A stretch of 33,485 nucleotides of DNA from the NCBI GenBank assembly GCA_034698045.1, contig JAQGAU010000240.1, positions 1 to 33,485 on the forward strand, read 5' to 3'. The stretch's first letter is position 1; each line of letters begins with the position of its first letter. The notes under the pieces were generated by a model. The model made no database searches and was not told the origin of the DNA. It saw nothing but the letters and a program-made list of their open reading frames with translations. Shown in pieces: positions 20,149 through 29,015 of this stretch. The DNA is from Paramacrobiotus richtersi. Taxonomy: Eukaryota; Tardigrada; Eutardigrada; Parachela; Macrobiotidae. Both the position numbers and the translations under genes were made by a program.

Positions 20149-20303
20149 CTTACAGAATGTTTCGATCCATATTATCTATGCTCCGTATAGCAATATCCTA
20201 AAAATGACCTGCACAAGCTCTTAGCTGACCTTCACAAGCTCGATGGGAAATGCTTCAGTAAAGCGTGCTATGTAGTGTGCTTTGCTTGGTGAGTTGGGTC
20301 ATC

Positions 20304-20317
20304 TGACCTTTAGGTCA
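20304..20317. promoter_or_regulatory. TGACCTTTAGGTCA palindrome, unit 3
   Basis: Same palindrome as in unit 1, followed directly by GGGTGA. Confidence 0.35.
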
Positions 20318-20996
20318 GGGTGATAAAGAAGCCGTAGGCTCGGCTATACTGTTACAAAGAAAATCCATGCTACCATTTCACAAAATGATCCCCTCCAGAG
20401 CTGATCCAAAGGGCGCTAAGTTTTCTTGTGCAGGCGACACTGTTCGAAACCAGCCTTAATTTTTCATGTTACAGTATCGGTGGTTCCAGATTCTCCCAGT
20501 AATTAAAGTAACGATATACATGCAATATTGTGATTCGTAGACCTGCTGTGCATGAAAGTGTTAAAGGTTTTTCACGGTATTGATGCTAGTGCTGTACGAA
20601 GGAAACGAAGCTAGTAAACAGCTCAGGAAACATCCGAATACACTGTAGAATATCATACTGCTAGGGACAAAAGGAAGCCATTTGCAGTCTATTCGCAATT
20701 CGCAGGCTTGTTTTGTTTTGTTTTTGTCTGTGCTTTGGTAGGCTTGCAAAATGCATCGGAATCCAAAAAGGTTAGAGATGGAATACGTTTTAACAGTAAG
20801 TACATTAAATGCCGCTTCGCGTTTGACTTCTACCTTTCACCTTGGACCGCGAGGCACTACAAACGCGATGCCGTCATATTCTGTCACATCAAATTTATTA
20901 CGACATTTTGGTGATCACTCAAGTTATCATTTTTCCCGGTAGACATAGGCGACAAAACGAATAACCAATGCATTCAACGGAGACCTTCACCTCCGT

Positions 20997-22025
20997 CTAC
21001 CGTAAACTACAGGCCCACATCAGAGGATCAAATACCATCTGTAAATAATATAGAGTTGAGGTTACATAGAGTATGTTACTCGACAAGCGAGTGTTTAAGA
21101 ATATCATCGCCCCCCAGTAGATATCCGTCGGGATCCAGCAGACGAACACACTGGCCGATGTCATCGTCAACACAGTGAACGGTTTCACTGTCTTTCTTCT
21201 CACTTTAACCCGCCATTCCACCACGGCTGCCGACTCTCGCTGTCGGGGTATTTGCGGACTATTTTGATACGTGGGATGATTGTTACGACCTTGCGTAACC
21301 TCAACGTCCGTGCTTGGCTGAGTAATGGCACCAGTCCCGACATTTGACCTTTTTGTTTTCATTTTCTTGTATATGATGTAGACGTAAACGCAGATTACGA
21401 TAGTCAGTGGTATCAGCCGATCTAAGAAAAACGCGATACGACTCCAGTAAATCATGATGGATCCAGTAACCGGTCTGCAGTCTTTTCGTTGTTCAGGAGT
21501 AATATTGGAAATAAAGGTATCCGCTAAAAACGCCGGAAATGGTACCAAATGCACATACGCCACCATCGCAACGCAGACACATACCGCCATTCTTTTAGTG
21601 TGACGCCGTCTGTATGAGATAGGGAATTTGATGGCCCAGAGTCGATTCAGCGATATTAAAACATGTGATAGCACCGGAATAATACTGACTACTTTCAGGA
21701 AATAAAGGTAGATTACGCAGAGTGAGTAATTTCCGGGGAAAACTCCATTAACTGAGCGCATTATTTCAACGGGCCGTTCAATACCCAGAAAGAGAATGTT
21801 ACTGATAAATATGGCAAGGAGATATACGGAAAATGATGAGATGTGTGTTTGACGCATAGTTTGGAAAGCCAGTACAGCAAAGTTCAAAATGAAAGTAACA
21901 GCAGAAATTCCGACGAGTGCCATAGTCACCGGTGTCCATCCTATAGCTACGGACTGAAAATTTGAAACGGAAGATGTGACATTCTTCGTAACTTTCCACA
22001 GGAGAGACGCATTCGAGGTCTCCAT
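20997..22025 (-). CDS. GPCR-3: divergent class A orphan receptor
   Basis: Intronless, 342 residues from the ATG at 22025 (METSN), which aligns with the starts of copies 1 and 2. A longer frame to 22193 begins with TTG, is not shared with the siblings, and overlaps an apparent insertion, so I reject it. It has seven membrane segments and the family marks: Asn-Arg-Leu-Trp after TM3, Cys-Trp-Ile-Pro in TM6, Asp-Pro-Leu-Met-Trp in TM7, and a stop five residues beyond. It is closest to GPCR-1 in most segments. The third intracellular loop is long and Thr/Arg-rich. The coding frame is intact. It sits convergent to the Ly6-D pseudogene and the Ly6-B remnant, so this receptor has outlived its local Ly6 partners. 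Confidence 0.88.
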   Translation of the reverse strand: METSNASLLWKVTKNVTSSVSNFQSVAIGWTPVTMALVGISAVTFILNFAVLAFQTMRQTHISSFSVYLLAIFISNILFLGIERPVEIMRSVNGVFPGNYSLCVIYLYFLKVVSIIPVLSHVLISLNRLWAIKFPISYRRRHTKRMAVCVCVAMVAYVHLVPFPAFLADTFISNITPEQRKDCRPVTGSIMIYWSRIAFFLDRLIPLTIVICVYVYIIYKKMKTKRSNVGTGAITQPSTDVEVTQGRNNHPTYQNSPQIPRQRESAAVVEWRVKVRRKTVKPFTVLTMTSASVFVCWIPTDIYWGAMIFLNTRLSSNILYVTSTLYYLQMVFDPLMWACSLR

Positions 22026-23029
22026 GGTTCTGCTGTCTAGTCCGAAGTCTTTTGCAGTTAATGGGAATGGGACCTTATGCCGAAACTGTACGCGTACAAA
22101 ATATGTATTTATTCGGCCCAGAAAACAAGGTAGCCCGGAAAGTTCCAAATCAAATAAAGAACTTATCCCAGTTAGCGCGCGTACAAAATTCAATACGGCT
22201 CAACGTCTTCGTTAAAGTACATATGGTGGTTCTCTTGCGGAACAGACTCCAGGATTGGAAACCTGCATTAACAGATTATGAACCTACTGTGGACGTCATG
22301 CAGTATTAAGGACTTACGATGCCCGCATGTGTGGGCTGGATCAGCATTACCAGAGTCAAAGGAGAAGGTCATGGGTACTGCGGCGAAAAAAACGCCTCTA
22401 AGGCCTACCTACATATGTCAGTGCCATGTGGCCAGGCTGGCGTATATTGCGGACATGAGCGCTTGTATTGTACCGCTGATGGTTCTGTCAGCGCTGATGT
22501 CTGTTTCATGTTACTATTAGTATTGTTACACTAGTTTCGCGGTTTGTGTTATTAGGGTCCACTATATACTTACATTTAAGTTAACTTACGTTTGCAAGAC
22601 ATGGATGCAGTACCATCACTATTATACATAGATTACAGTCAACCAGTTTTAACCGTCGTTGAAGATCTGCCAGCGAAGGTTGACTTCTCGTATCCGGTGC
22701 ATCATAAACACACGGCATATCCGTTTGTATCGATGAACAACGATCCAACCCATATCCTTTGCCGTAAAGTGGGACGAGCGGGACAGACCGTTCAATCTTG
22801 TTTTATAAGCTGAGCTGCTTAGGGACAGAACACCGGCTGCCGCTCACGTTATACCGCTTAGTCAGAATCGTATAGCTGTATCGATCCGCCAAGGGTTCAT
22901 TTTTTGCACGGTGCCGACTTTCTCGTACTATATTCGCAAACGTACGCCTAAACATTCAAATGCGAATGCTGTGTAATCTTCGTTGTTTGAAGAAAAGTAA
23001 CAGCTTTAGTCCGTTTAATGTAGCCTGAA
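22026..23029. other. GPCR-3 upstream DNA and Ly6-E upstream block
   Basis: Contains a 12-base direct repeat around an insertion (22091-22189), the conserved palindrome at 22321-22336, and from about 22600 a Ly6 upstream block that matches 6720-7200 of unit 1 more closely than the other units. No further gene is supported. Confidence 0.55.
22861..22874 (+). promoter_or_regulatory. Likely promoter element of Ly6-E
   Basis: GTCAGAATCGTATA, identical to the block upstream of Ly6-A at a similar distance from the start codon. Confidence 0.35.
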
Positions 23030-23701
23030 ATGTATGTTAATTTCTTGCTTGTTTATCAGTTGGGCTTACTCAGTTTGCTCGTGGAGAGAGGTTCGTATAA
23101 GTTACGGTGCAACCATTTTAATTTGTTATTATGACGTTGAGTTGCATCACTGTCTTGTAGTTTACTGCCTGGTGTGCAAAGAATGCCAGGACGATCAATC
23201 AGTGTGCACGGCAGTGAAAGATACGAAATGTGAATCCATGGGAGGAGATTACGATACCTGTGTTACATTCACAGGGAATTTTGTGAACCACGACGGCAAA
23301 AGACATGATGGTAAGGCGTTATTAGTCTAAAGGATACAAGCTTTGATCCTGCGTTTTCTAATAGCATTCCGTACACAGTTACACTAACTCCTTCTACTTC
23401 GAATTCTTTCAACGCTTTTAAACACGTTTATAAACATAACTATATGATTCCAATGGTTTTCAGATGCTTTTGTTATGATGAAACCTATCGAATATTATTC
23501 GTATTGAAACCTATCGGTTCGATATTGCGTCTTTCAGGGACTGTTGTTCGTTCGTGTGATCAGTCGGCCAGGCTTCAACTGATGGAGAAAAGGATTGGCA
23601 AAGACCGCTGCACAAACGTCAACCAAGCCAGGGACTCGATGGGAGCGACTTTCTCAGGACAGTTCTGTTTGTGCTCCACCGACAACTGCAACGCTGCATA
23701 G
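23030..23701 (+). CDS. Ly6-E: Ly6/uPAR-type protein, GPI tail lost
   Basis: Exons 23030-23090, 23161-23310 and 23538-23701, with phase 1 introns as in its siblings. The product is 124 residues. Signal peptide 1-20, an LU domain starting LVCKEC and ending FCLCSTDNCN, then Ala-Ala and a TAG. The DNA after the stop still resembles the tail region of Ly6-A (GGTTTATCA, then a CTGGTAAAT-like end), but with a deletion and the early stop, so the GPI signal was lost secondarily. Predicted secreted. The first 70 residues differ from Ly6-A mainly in the first loop (DDQSVCTAVKDTKC). Intron 2 is only 227 bases, shorter than in the other copies. No GPCR follows it. Confidence 0.83.
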
Positions 23702-25714
23702 TCGACATTGGTTTATCAATTTGATTTTGGAATTGTATCCTGGTAAATAACAAAGACTGATAAAAGAAAGCTTTGTATTAGTATTCCTTGGTTTTTGAAC
23801 TGTTTTGTAACCATCTCAAGTTCAAGTTAAAGTTATTTTTCCAGTGAGACAAACTGATAAACGGTGATGGTGTCGTAATTGTCCAGATTGTTGAAGTACT
23901 AAATGTGTAGTGGCTAGGCATTGCCTGTTGATCAACATGATTTGCTTCCGACTAACTCTGACTTGTGAGATACAGTAAATAGACTATATTATTAGAAGCA
24001 CAGTGTTTGCCAGAATCAAAGACAAAAAGGATGAAAGAAAATCCCGTTAATCATACGGATATTTGTGCGTTTTATGTTTATAATATTATGCTCTCTAATG
24101 CGGATGTCTAAATTCTTTTAATTTTACTTTCATTTCCAGTTCAAGTTAACATTTATGCTGACACGATATCAATGATTTTTCAGTTTTAAATGTAATGTAA
24201 CATTTGTACAGTTGTAGTGGTCTATAGTTAGACTGTATTCACCATTTTTGTTTTGTACCATTGCATGTACACATTCAAACAAAATCACGTATGATGTACA
24301 GCGTAGGGTCTTCCCGAAAATTGCCAGGTAAAGTTCCGACCTTTTTTTGCACTGATAATGGACACTGTACTCTGCGTTGCACAATGAACGCGGTATGCCC
24401 GTTTGTTTAGAGATTTTATTTATTATCTGTGATTTTCTTGTGATGAATTTTTGGACTTTAGCAAGGTAGAGCCGCTCAGGCAACTCTGGCTGTAATATAG
24501 CTACTTGCAAGTTCGCGTTATATGTAGCGTGGTGCTGCGCATTAAAGAATACTGCATAAAAATACATGCAATAATATTTACGCAAAACTGGCCGATCATG
24601 CATTTATCATACTATGCCCAGGAAGAACAGTCGATGTGTCCCGCTTTTTATTGTGTACGATCATTTGTTATTCCAGGTACCACAGGTAGTATCAGCATCT
24701 GTTTACCACATTTGTTTTTATTTACCTTATTCTTTTGATTTGCTCGACCGAAACCCGGAGGCAGGTTCGCTTTTTGTCGTACTTTGTGCTGCACGTCTGC
24801 ACCGGCATGGCAATGCGCTTTCTAATCCGATGCCGCTCGCTGATAAGCAAGATACCAAATGCATTGTCTGCTTAATATCGCTTAATAATAAACTAATAAC
24901 AGTAGTGAGAATGTAAGTAAGCCGCTAATTTACATATCCACTGCCGGCTTTCGAAACCAGTTTATCTTTTTACGTGTTTTCTAGGCAAAAACATTCATTC
25001 GAAAAAAACAGAAAACTTTCCACTGGAGTTGATATCTTTAGCAATCAGTTAACTGCAGAGTGCGGTCTTATAACGGATCATACAATATAAAAATATTAAC
25101 GGAAAGCCGTAAAAAATGCTTTGCAATAAATTATCCGAAATGAACGTTCTTTTTTATTCTTTTTCGATTTATGTAAGGTTTTTGCCTGGAGAACACGTAA
25201 AAAATTAAACTGGTCGCTATATAAACGGTTTTTTACCTGAAAATACTGTATGTTATCAGAAACGAAAACAATTTGAAAGCAAAACGGTATTAAACTGTGC
25301 GTTTTTCTCATTGCAATCTGTTTCTACAGATTGAATATGCGTTATGTTTTCTTGTTAATTTGCTGTGTAGTAATGCGGCTAACAAGTAAGACAGTAATCG
25401 CGTTAAATAAACACCGGCATAAATTAGTGCCGTTTATTTGGGTTTCTTTGTATTCGTCAGAAATTCAATCTGCCATGCATACTTATAAATTATCAACGAT
25501 ACTAATGCTAGATGTTGCCGACAAACTCGAGACACTAGCATAATTACATGATTATTAGACACCAAACGTGACGAGCACGTGTACACTTACAGCGAGCCGC
25601 AGATAATTCATGTGCGTTCTTTAACACTAAAACTTCAGACTGGTCTCGGCACCGATTTCTTTTGTTCTCGATGTGAGATTCATTGTGCTGTATCGAGCAG
25701 TAGAAAGAATTCTG
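23702..25714. other. Intergenic, mostly unassigned
   Basis: The first 200 bases align with Ly6 3' regions. One longer minus-strand frame (24169-24603) is listed separately. The other frames, such as 24614-24916 and 25331-25543 on +, lack domain features. Right end is the promoter of the chitin-binding gene. Confidence 0.5.
24169..24603 (-). CDS. Possible coding exon, unrecognised
   Basis: Open for 144 codons on the minus strand, the longest unexplained frame in the window. The second part (about residue 39 on) is protein-like: it is charged, has spaced cysteines, and ends Leu-Lys-Leu-Lys-Asn-His. A plausible acceptor (ATATTACAG) lies within, so a real exon would start about residue 39. No signal peptide, membrane segment or known motif. 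It could equally be a chance frame in AT-rich DNA. Confidence 0.25.
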   Translation of the reverse strand: MHDRPVLRKYYCMYFYAVFFNAQHHATYNANLQVAILQPELPERLYLAKVQKFITRKSQIINKISKQTGIPRSLCNAEYSVHYQCKKRSELYLAIFGKTLRCTSYVILFECVHAMVQNKNGEYSLTIDHYNCTNVTLHLKLKNH

Positions 25715-25724
25715 TATATATAAA
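25715..25724 (+). promoter_or_regulatory. TATA box of the chitin-binding gene
   Basis: TATATATAAA lies about 93 bases before the start codon. Transcription would start near 25745-25750, leaving a leader of about 70 bases. Confidence 0.65.
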
Positions 25725-25816
25725 CCACAGCAGATTACAGCAAATATCGTCAACCACTGTCTAGTACAGTTCGTCCACTGTTTTTCTCGTTTTGTTCACT
25801 TGCACACAGCTGCATC

Positions 25817-27835
25817 ATGAAAGCAATGATTGGACTCCTATCCATGGCGGTGTTGTGCAGCAGCGCAGCAGTGGTAAGCATTTCGTGTACACGGGTGAAA
25901 ATCTGATACTACGAAGCGTTGTTAACAAGTTTTTGGAAAACTTTACAGCCTTCTAATAAATTTCTTCGTTTTATCAGCACAAGCGCGCTGCCGGCGATCA
26001 AAACCCGAAAGTGTTCTCCGCGTTGGCGCAGCTGAGCAATGACAAGAGCAAGATGGACGCTGGACAGTGGTTCGAAGTGTACAAGAACGCTCAAGCTGGA
26101 CAGGACTACCCAGTTCTCTCGGTCATCCCGGAAGCTAACGTGCAGTGCGGCAGCGTTAAACCAGGTTTCTATGCCAATGACGGAGCTGGAAAATGCCAGG
26201 CCTTTGATCGATGCGATATCAACGGAAACCAGACCAGCTACCTGTGCCCCAATATGACCGTACGTATCACATAGAATAATTCGTACAGGTATAAGTTTAT
26301 GCTTATTTTGCTCAATCTTCCACACAGCTTTTCAACCAAATCACACTGGTCTGCGACTGGTTCTGGAACGTCGACTGCTCAAAAGTCCGCACATTCTATG
26401 ACTACTCCAACAGCCGTCTCTATCAAGAAGGTGTTCCTCTTTTGGACGACGAACCGGATTTTGTCTTAAGCATTACCGGAGCCGTGGCTGGATCATCCGG
26501 TGAAGCCAAGCCTTCCAAGAAGTCCAAGCGAGTAAGTACAGGCATAAACTTGTGCAAGTTAACATAGGCTATAATATTGTTGCATCTACTGTACATGTGT
26601 CAAAATATTTCCTCTTTAAAGCCAAAACGTGCTGCTGGTGATCAAAACCCCAAAGTGTTCTCCGCTTTGGCCGTACTGAGCAACGACAAGAGCAAGATGG
26701 ACGCAGGTCAGTGGTTCGACGTGTACAAGAATGCCCAAGCCGGGCAGGACTACCCAATTCTCGTGACCATTCCCGAAGCCAACGTGCAGTGCGGCAGCGT
26801 CAAGCCTGGTTTCTATGCGAATGATGGAGCTGGAAAATGCCAGGCGTTTGACCGGTGTGACATTAACGGAAATCAGACCAGCTATCTCTGCCCCAATATG
26901 ACGGTAAAACAGTTTCTAGCGGGCGCTCAGCCATTCCTTGACTGTCGTTTTATTTGCAGCTCTTCAACCAAATCACTCTGGTGTGCGACTGGTTCTGGAA
27001 CGTGGATTGTTCCAAAGTCCGCCAGTTCTATGACTACTCCAACAGCCGTCTTTACCAGGAAGGAGTTCCTCTTCTGGATGACGAACCTGACTTCGTTTTG
27101 GCCATTACTGGAGCGGCCGCATCAAGCTCTGGCGAAGCCCCGAAGCCTTCCAAGAAATCTAAGCGAGTAAGTACAGGCAAAACTTTGTGCAGTTTAACAT
27201 GGCCTATAGCATTATTTCATCGGTGCATCTGCGGTATATAATTATGACAAAATCTTTGCTTATTTACAGCCAAAACGTGCGGCTGGCGATCAAAACCCCA
27301 AGGTGTTCTCCGCATTGGCCGTACTGAGCAACGACAAGAGCAAGATGGACGCCGGTCAATGGTTCGATGTGTACAAGAACGCCCAAGCCGGACAGGACTA
27401 CCCGATCCTCGTGACCATTCCCGAAGCCAACGTGCAGTGCGGCAGCGTCAAGCCTGGTTTCTACGCAAATGATGGCGCTGGAAAATGCCAAGCTTTTGAC
27501 CGATGCGACATTAACGGAAACCAAACCAGCTATCTGTGCCCCAACATGACGGTAAACAAAGGCTTTGGCGCGTCCAGTCTAATCGTTCTTTGACCGATGT
27601 TATTTTGCAGCTTTTCAACCAAATCACTTTGGTGTGCGACTGGTTCTGGAACGTGGATTGCTCCAAAGTCCGCCAGTTTTACGATTACTCCAACAGCCGT
27701 CTGTACCTGGAAGGAGTTCCTCTTCTGGATGACGAACCTGATTTCGTGTTGGCCATTACTGGAGCCGCCGCATCCAGCTCCTCTTCGGGCGAAGTCGTTG
27801 TTAAGAAGACCAAAACCAGATCCAAAAAACCATAA
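25817..27835 (+). CDS. Secreted three-module chitin-binding (ChtBD2/CBM14) polyprotein
   Basis: Seven exons, all phase 0: 25817-25873, 25978-26259, 26328-26531, 26622-26903, 26960-27166, 27270-27551 and 27611-27835, 512 residues. Residues 1-18 form a signal peptide. Three modules follow (about 20-181, 182-344 and 345-512), each from one exon pair. Each holds a ChtBD2 domain with spacing C-x15-C-x5-C-x10-C-x12-C-x7-C and aromatic FYAND and DWFWNVD segments. The intron cuts each domain between cysteines 4 and 5. In front of each domain is a charged stretch (NDKSKMDAGQWF); behind it is an acidic DDEPDF and a Lys-rich linker. Linkers read KSKR-PKR at the module joins, matching the furin pattern R/K-x-K-R, so three separate proteins may be released. 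Modules 2 and 3 are identical over their first 94 residues. ChtBD2 domains bind chitin in cuticle or gut lining; processing is inferred. Confidence 0.92.
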
Positions 27836-28223
27836 ACTGACCATACAGCTGAACGCCCCAGGAAGGAAAAGACGTTCTAAACGCTCACTTCTAAGCTGTT
27901 AAAAGGACTCTCTCATTACTGTGATGTATTAAGCTTGTTAACAAGGTTGTTGCACTAAATTACCCATTAGCTTTTAGTCGGCAGTGTCGCGGCTTGTCAT
28001 ATCTTCTTTTTTTACTGCTATACGATGTTCGTAATTCTCGACCTTCTAGTTGCCGTCGAGTGTATCTATGTACTAATGAAAAAAGACTAATTTTGACGTC
28101 CATGTGTTTTATCTATTCAGGCGTGTGGCCGCTGATGCAATCGAGCGGACAAATCGATTCGACAAGACTGACGAGACATGATCATCCTGTTTCGACACTT
28201 TTTGGGAAACTTGCGCGTCGTCC

Positions 28224-28263
28224 CAGCAGTAACTGCAGTGAATTGTCACTGCAGTTACTGCTG
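28224..28263. repeat. Perfect 18-bp palindrome with 4-base loop
   Basis: CAGCAGTAACTGCAGTGA, loop ATTG, then its exact complement. Degenerate partial copies (AGCAGTAATTCAC, CAGCAGTAACACTG) follow within 240 bases. Confidence 0.9.
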
Positions 28264-28293
28264 TGACCACCTGCATCAGCAATAGCAGTAATT

Positions 28294-28363
28294 CACGGCG
28301 TTTACGAATTGCGACATATCAGAGTAAATTTGCTCAGATATGTCGTAATTTGTAAACGCCGTG
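28294..28363 (+). ncRNA. Strong miRNA-precursor-like hairpin
   Basis: Arms 28294-28320 and 28337-28363 pair along all 27 positions, with two G-U pairs. After an A-A mismatch come four more pairs (GAGU with GCUC) closing an AAAUUU loop. At 70 bases and about 31 pairs it has classical pre-miRNA dimensions. Both G-U sites leave pairing intact, consistent with substitutions tolerated by selection on RNA, or with decay of a young palindrome. The transcribed strand is unknown. Confidence 0.4.
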
Positions 28364-29015
28364 TACGATGCTTTGAGCGTCAGTGAAATTCGGAATCTTT
28401 CGATTTAAAGTGAGATATATGCATTTGCATGTTCCAATTCCACAGCCACAGCAGTAACACTGTTTTTGCCGACTCTTTACCACAGTAAAAAAAAGAGCAG
28501 AACTATCGACTTAATGGGTAGTTCCGCAGAACATCAAAAACACTACTTTGGAGTAATCGGAATATTGTTTGTTTTGTTCACTGTGAAACTTGTTTGTTTT
28601 CGAACTGCAAACAAAAGTTTCCCGCACAAAACAAATATCGTTGTCGCATTTGTCTGATAATACGTCGGCAGATGTATGATCTTCATATGCATGCTCTGTA
28701 CACAAATATTCCGTTACGTGATAAACAAAGAATATTCAACCTGTAATATTCCAAACGGACGGTTGGTTTCTTATCGCCTGTAGGCCTGTAATCTTTTGAT
28801 CTGTTTGGCTTGTTTTGAGAGCCCATTTCCCAAAGTGTTTACGTATGTTTTCGGTTTTATTTGATCTGATATTGTAATCTGCTATCGGGTGTACGAGCCC
28901 TCCCTTTTCTCGTCGTATGGGCTTGGACAACTCGAAAAGTTGTTATTATTTCTTTGCAGACGGAATGTTCTACATTGTATTATGGACTAGATTTCGTTGT
29001 GTTGAAATTGCATAA

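Larger units (their letters stand above)
19364..20996. other. Intergenic of unit 3 with Ly6-B remnant
   Basis: Ly6-D 3' region with a poly(A) signal (19678-19683) and a four-copy GGCAT microsatellite (about 19648-19667). Then comes the Ly6-B remnant (19815-20148), the TGACCTTTAGGTCA element (20304-20317), and DNA shared with the GPCR 3' flank. Open frames near 19962 and 20708 are not conserved between units. Confidence 0.6.
6800..23900. repeat. Segmental array of Ly6 / GPCR duplication units
   Basis: The same order recurs: conserved upstream block, Ly6 gene(s) on +, then a GPCR gene on - with its own upstream block. Unit 1 is about 6800-13200 (Ly6-A, Ly6-B, GPCR-1). Unit 2 is 13210-17830 (Ly6-C, GPCR-2). 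A relic lies at 17840-18015. Unit 3 is 18030-22560 (Ly6-D, Ly6-B remnant, GPCR-3). Unit 4 is 22600-23900 (Ly6-E only). Homology extends through introns, untranslated and intergenic DNA, so the units arose as segments, not by retroposition. Confidence 0.9.
27836..29015. other. Intergenic with several foldback structures
   Basis: Holds the chitin-binding gene's 3' region, for which I see no canonical AATAAA nearby. It also has a perfect palindrome at 28224-28263, a miRNA-like hairpin at 28294-28363, and CAGCAGTAA-type fragments repeated at 28283 and 28448. The frames at 28466-28930 do not look like genes. Confidence 0.55.

Noticed and set aside
24614-24916. 100-codon + strand frame
   Set aside because: Overlaps the opposite-strand candidate edge, low-complexity hydrophobic start, no family features.
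25909-27844. Minus-strand open frames of up to 138 codons across the chitin-binding gene
   Set aside because: They repeat with each module and are antisense shadows of the conserved + strand exons.
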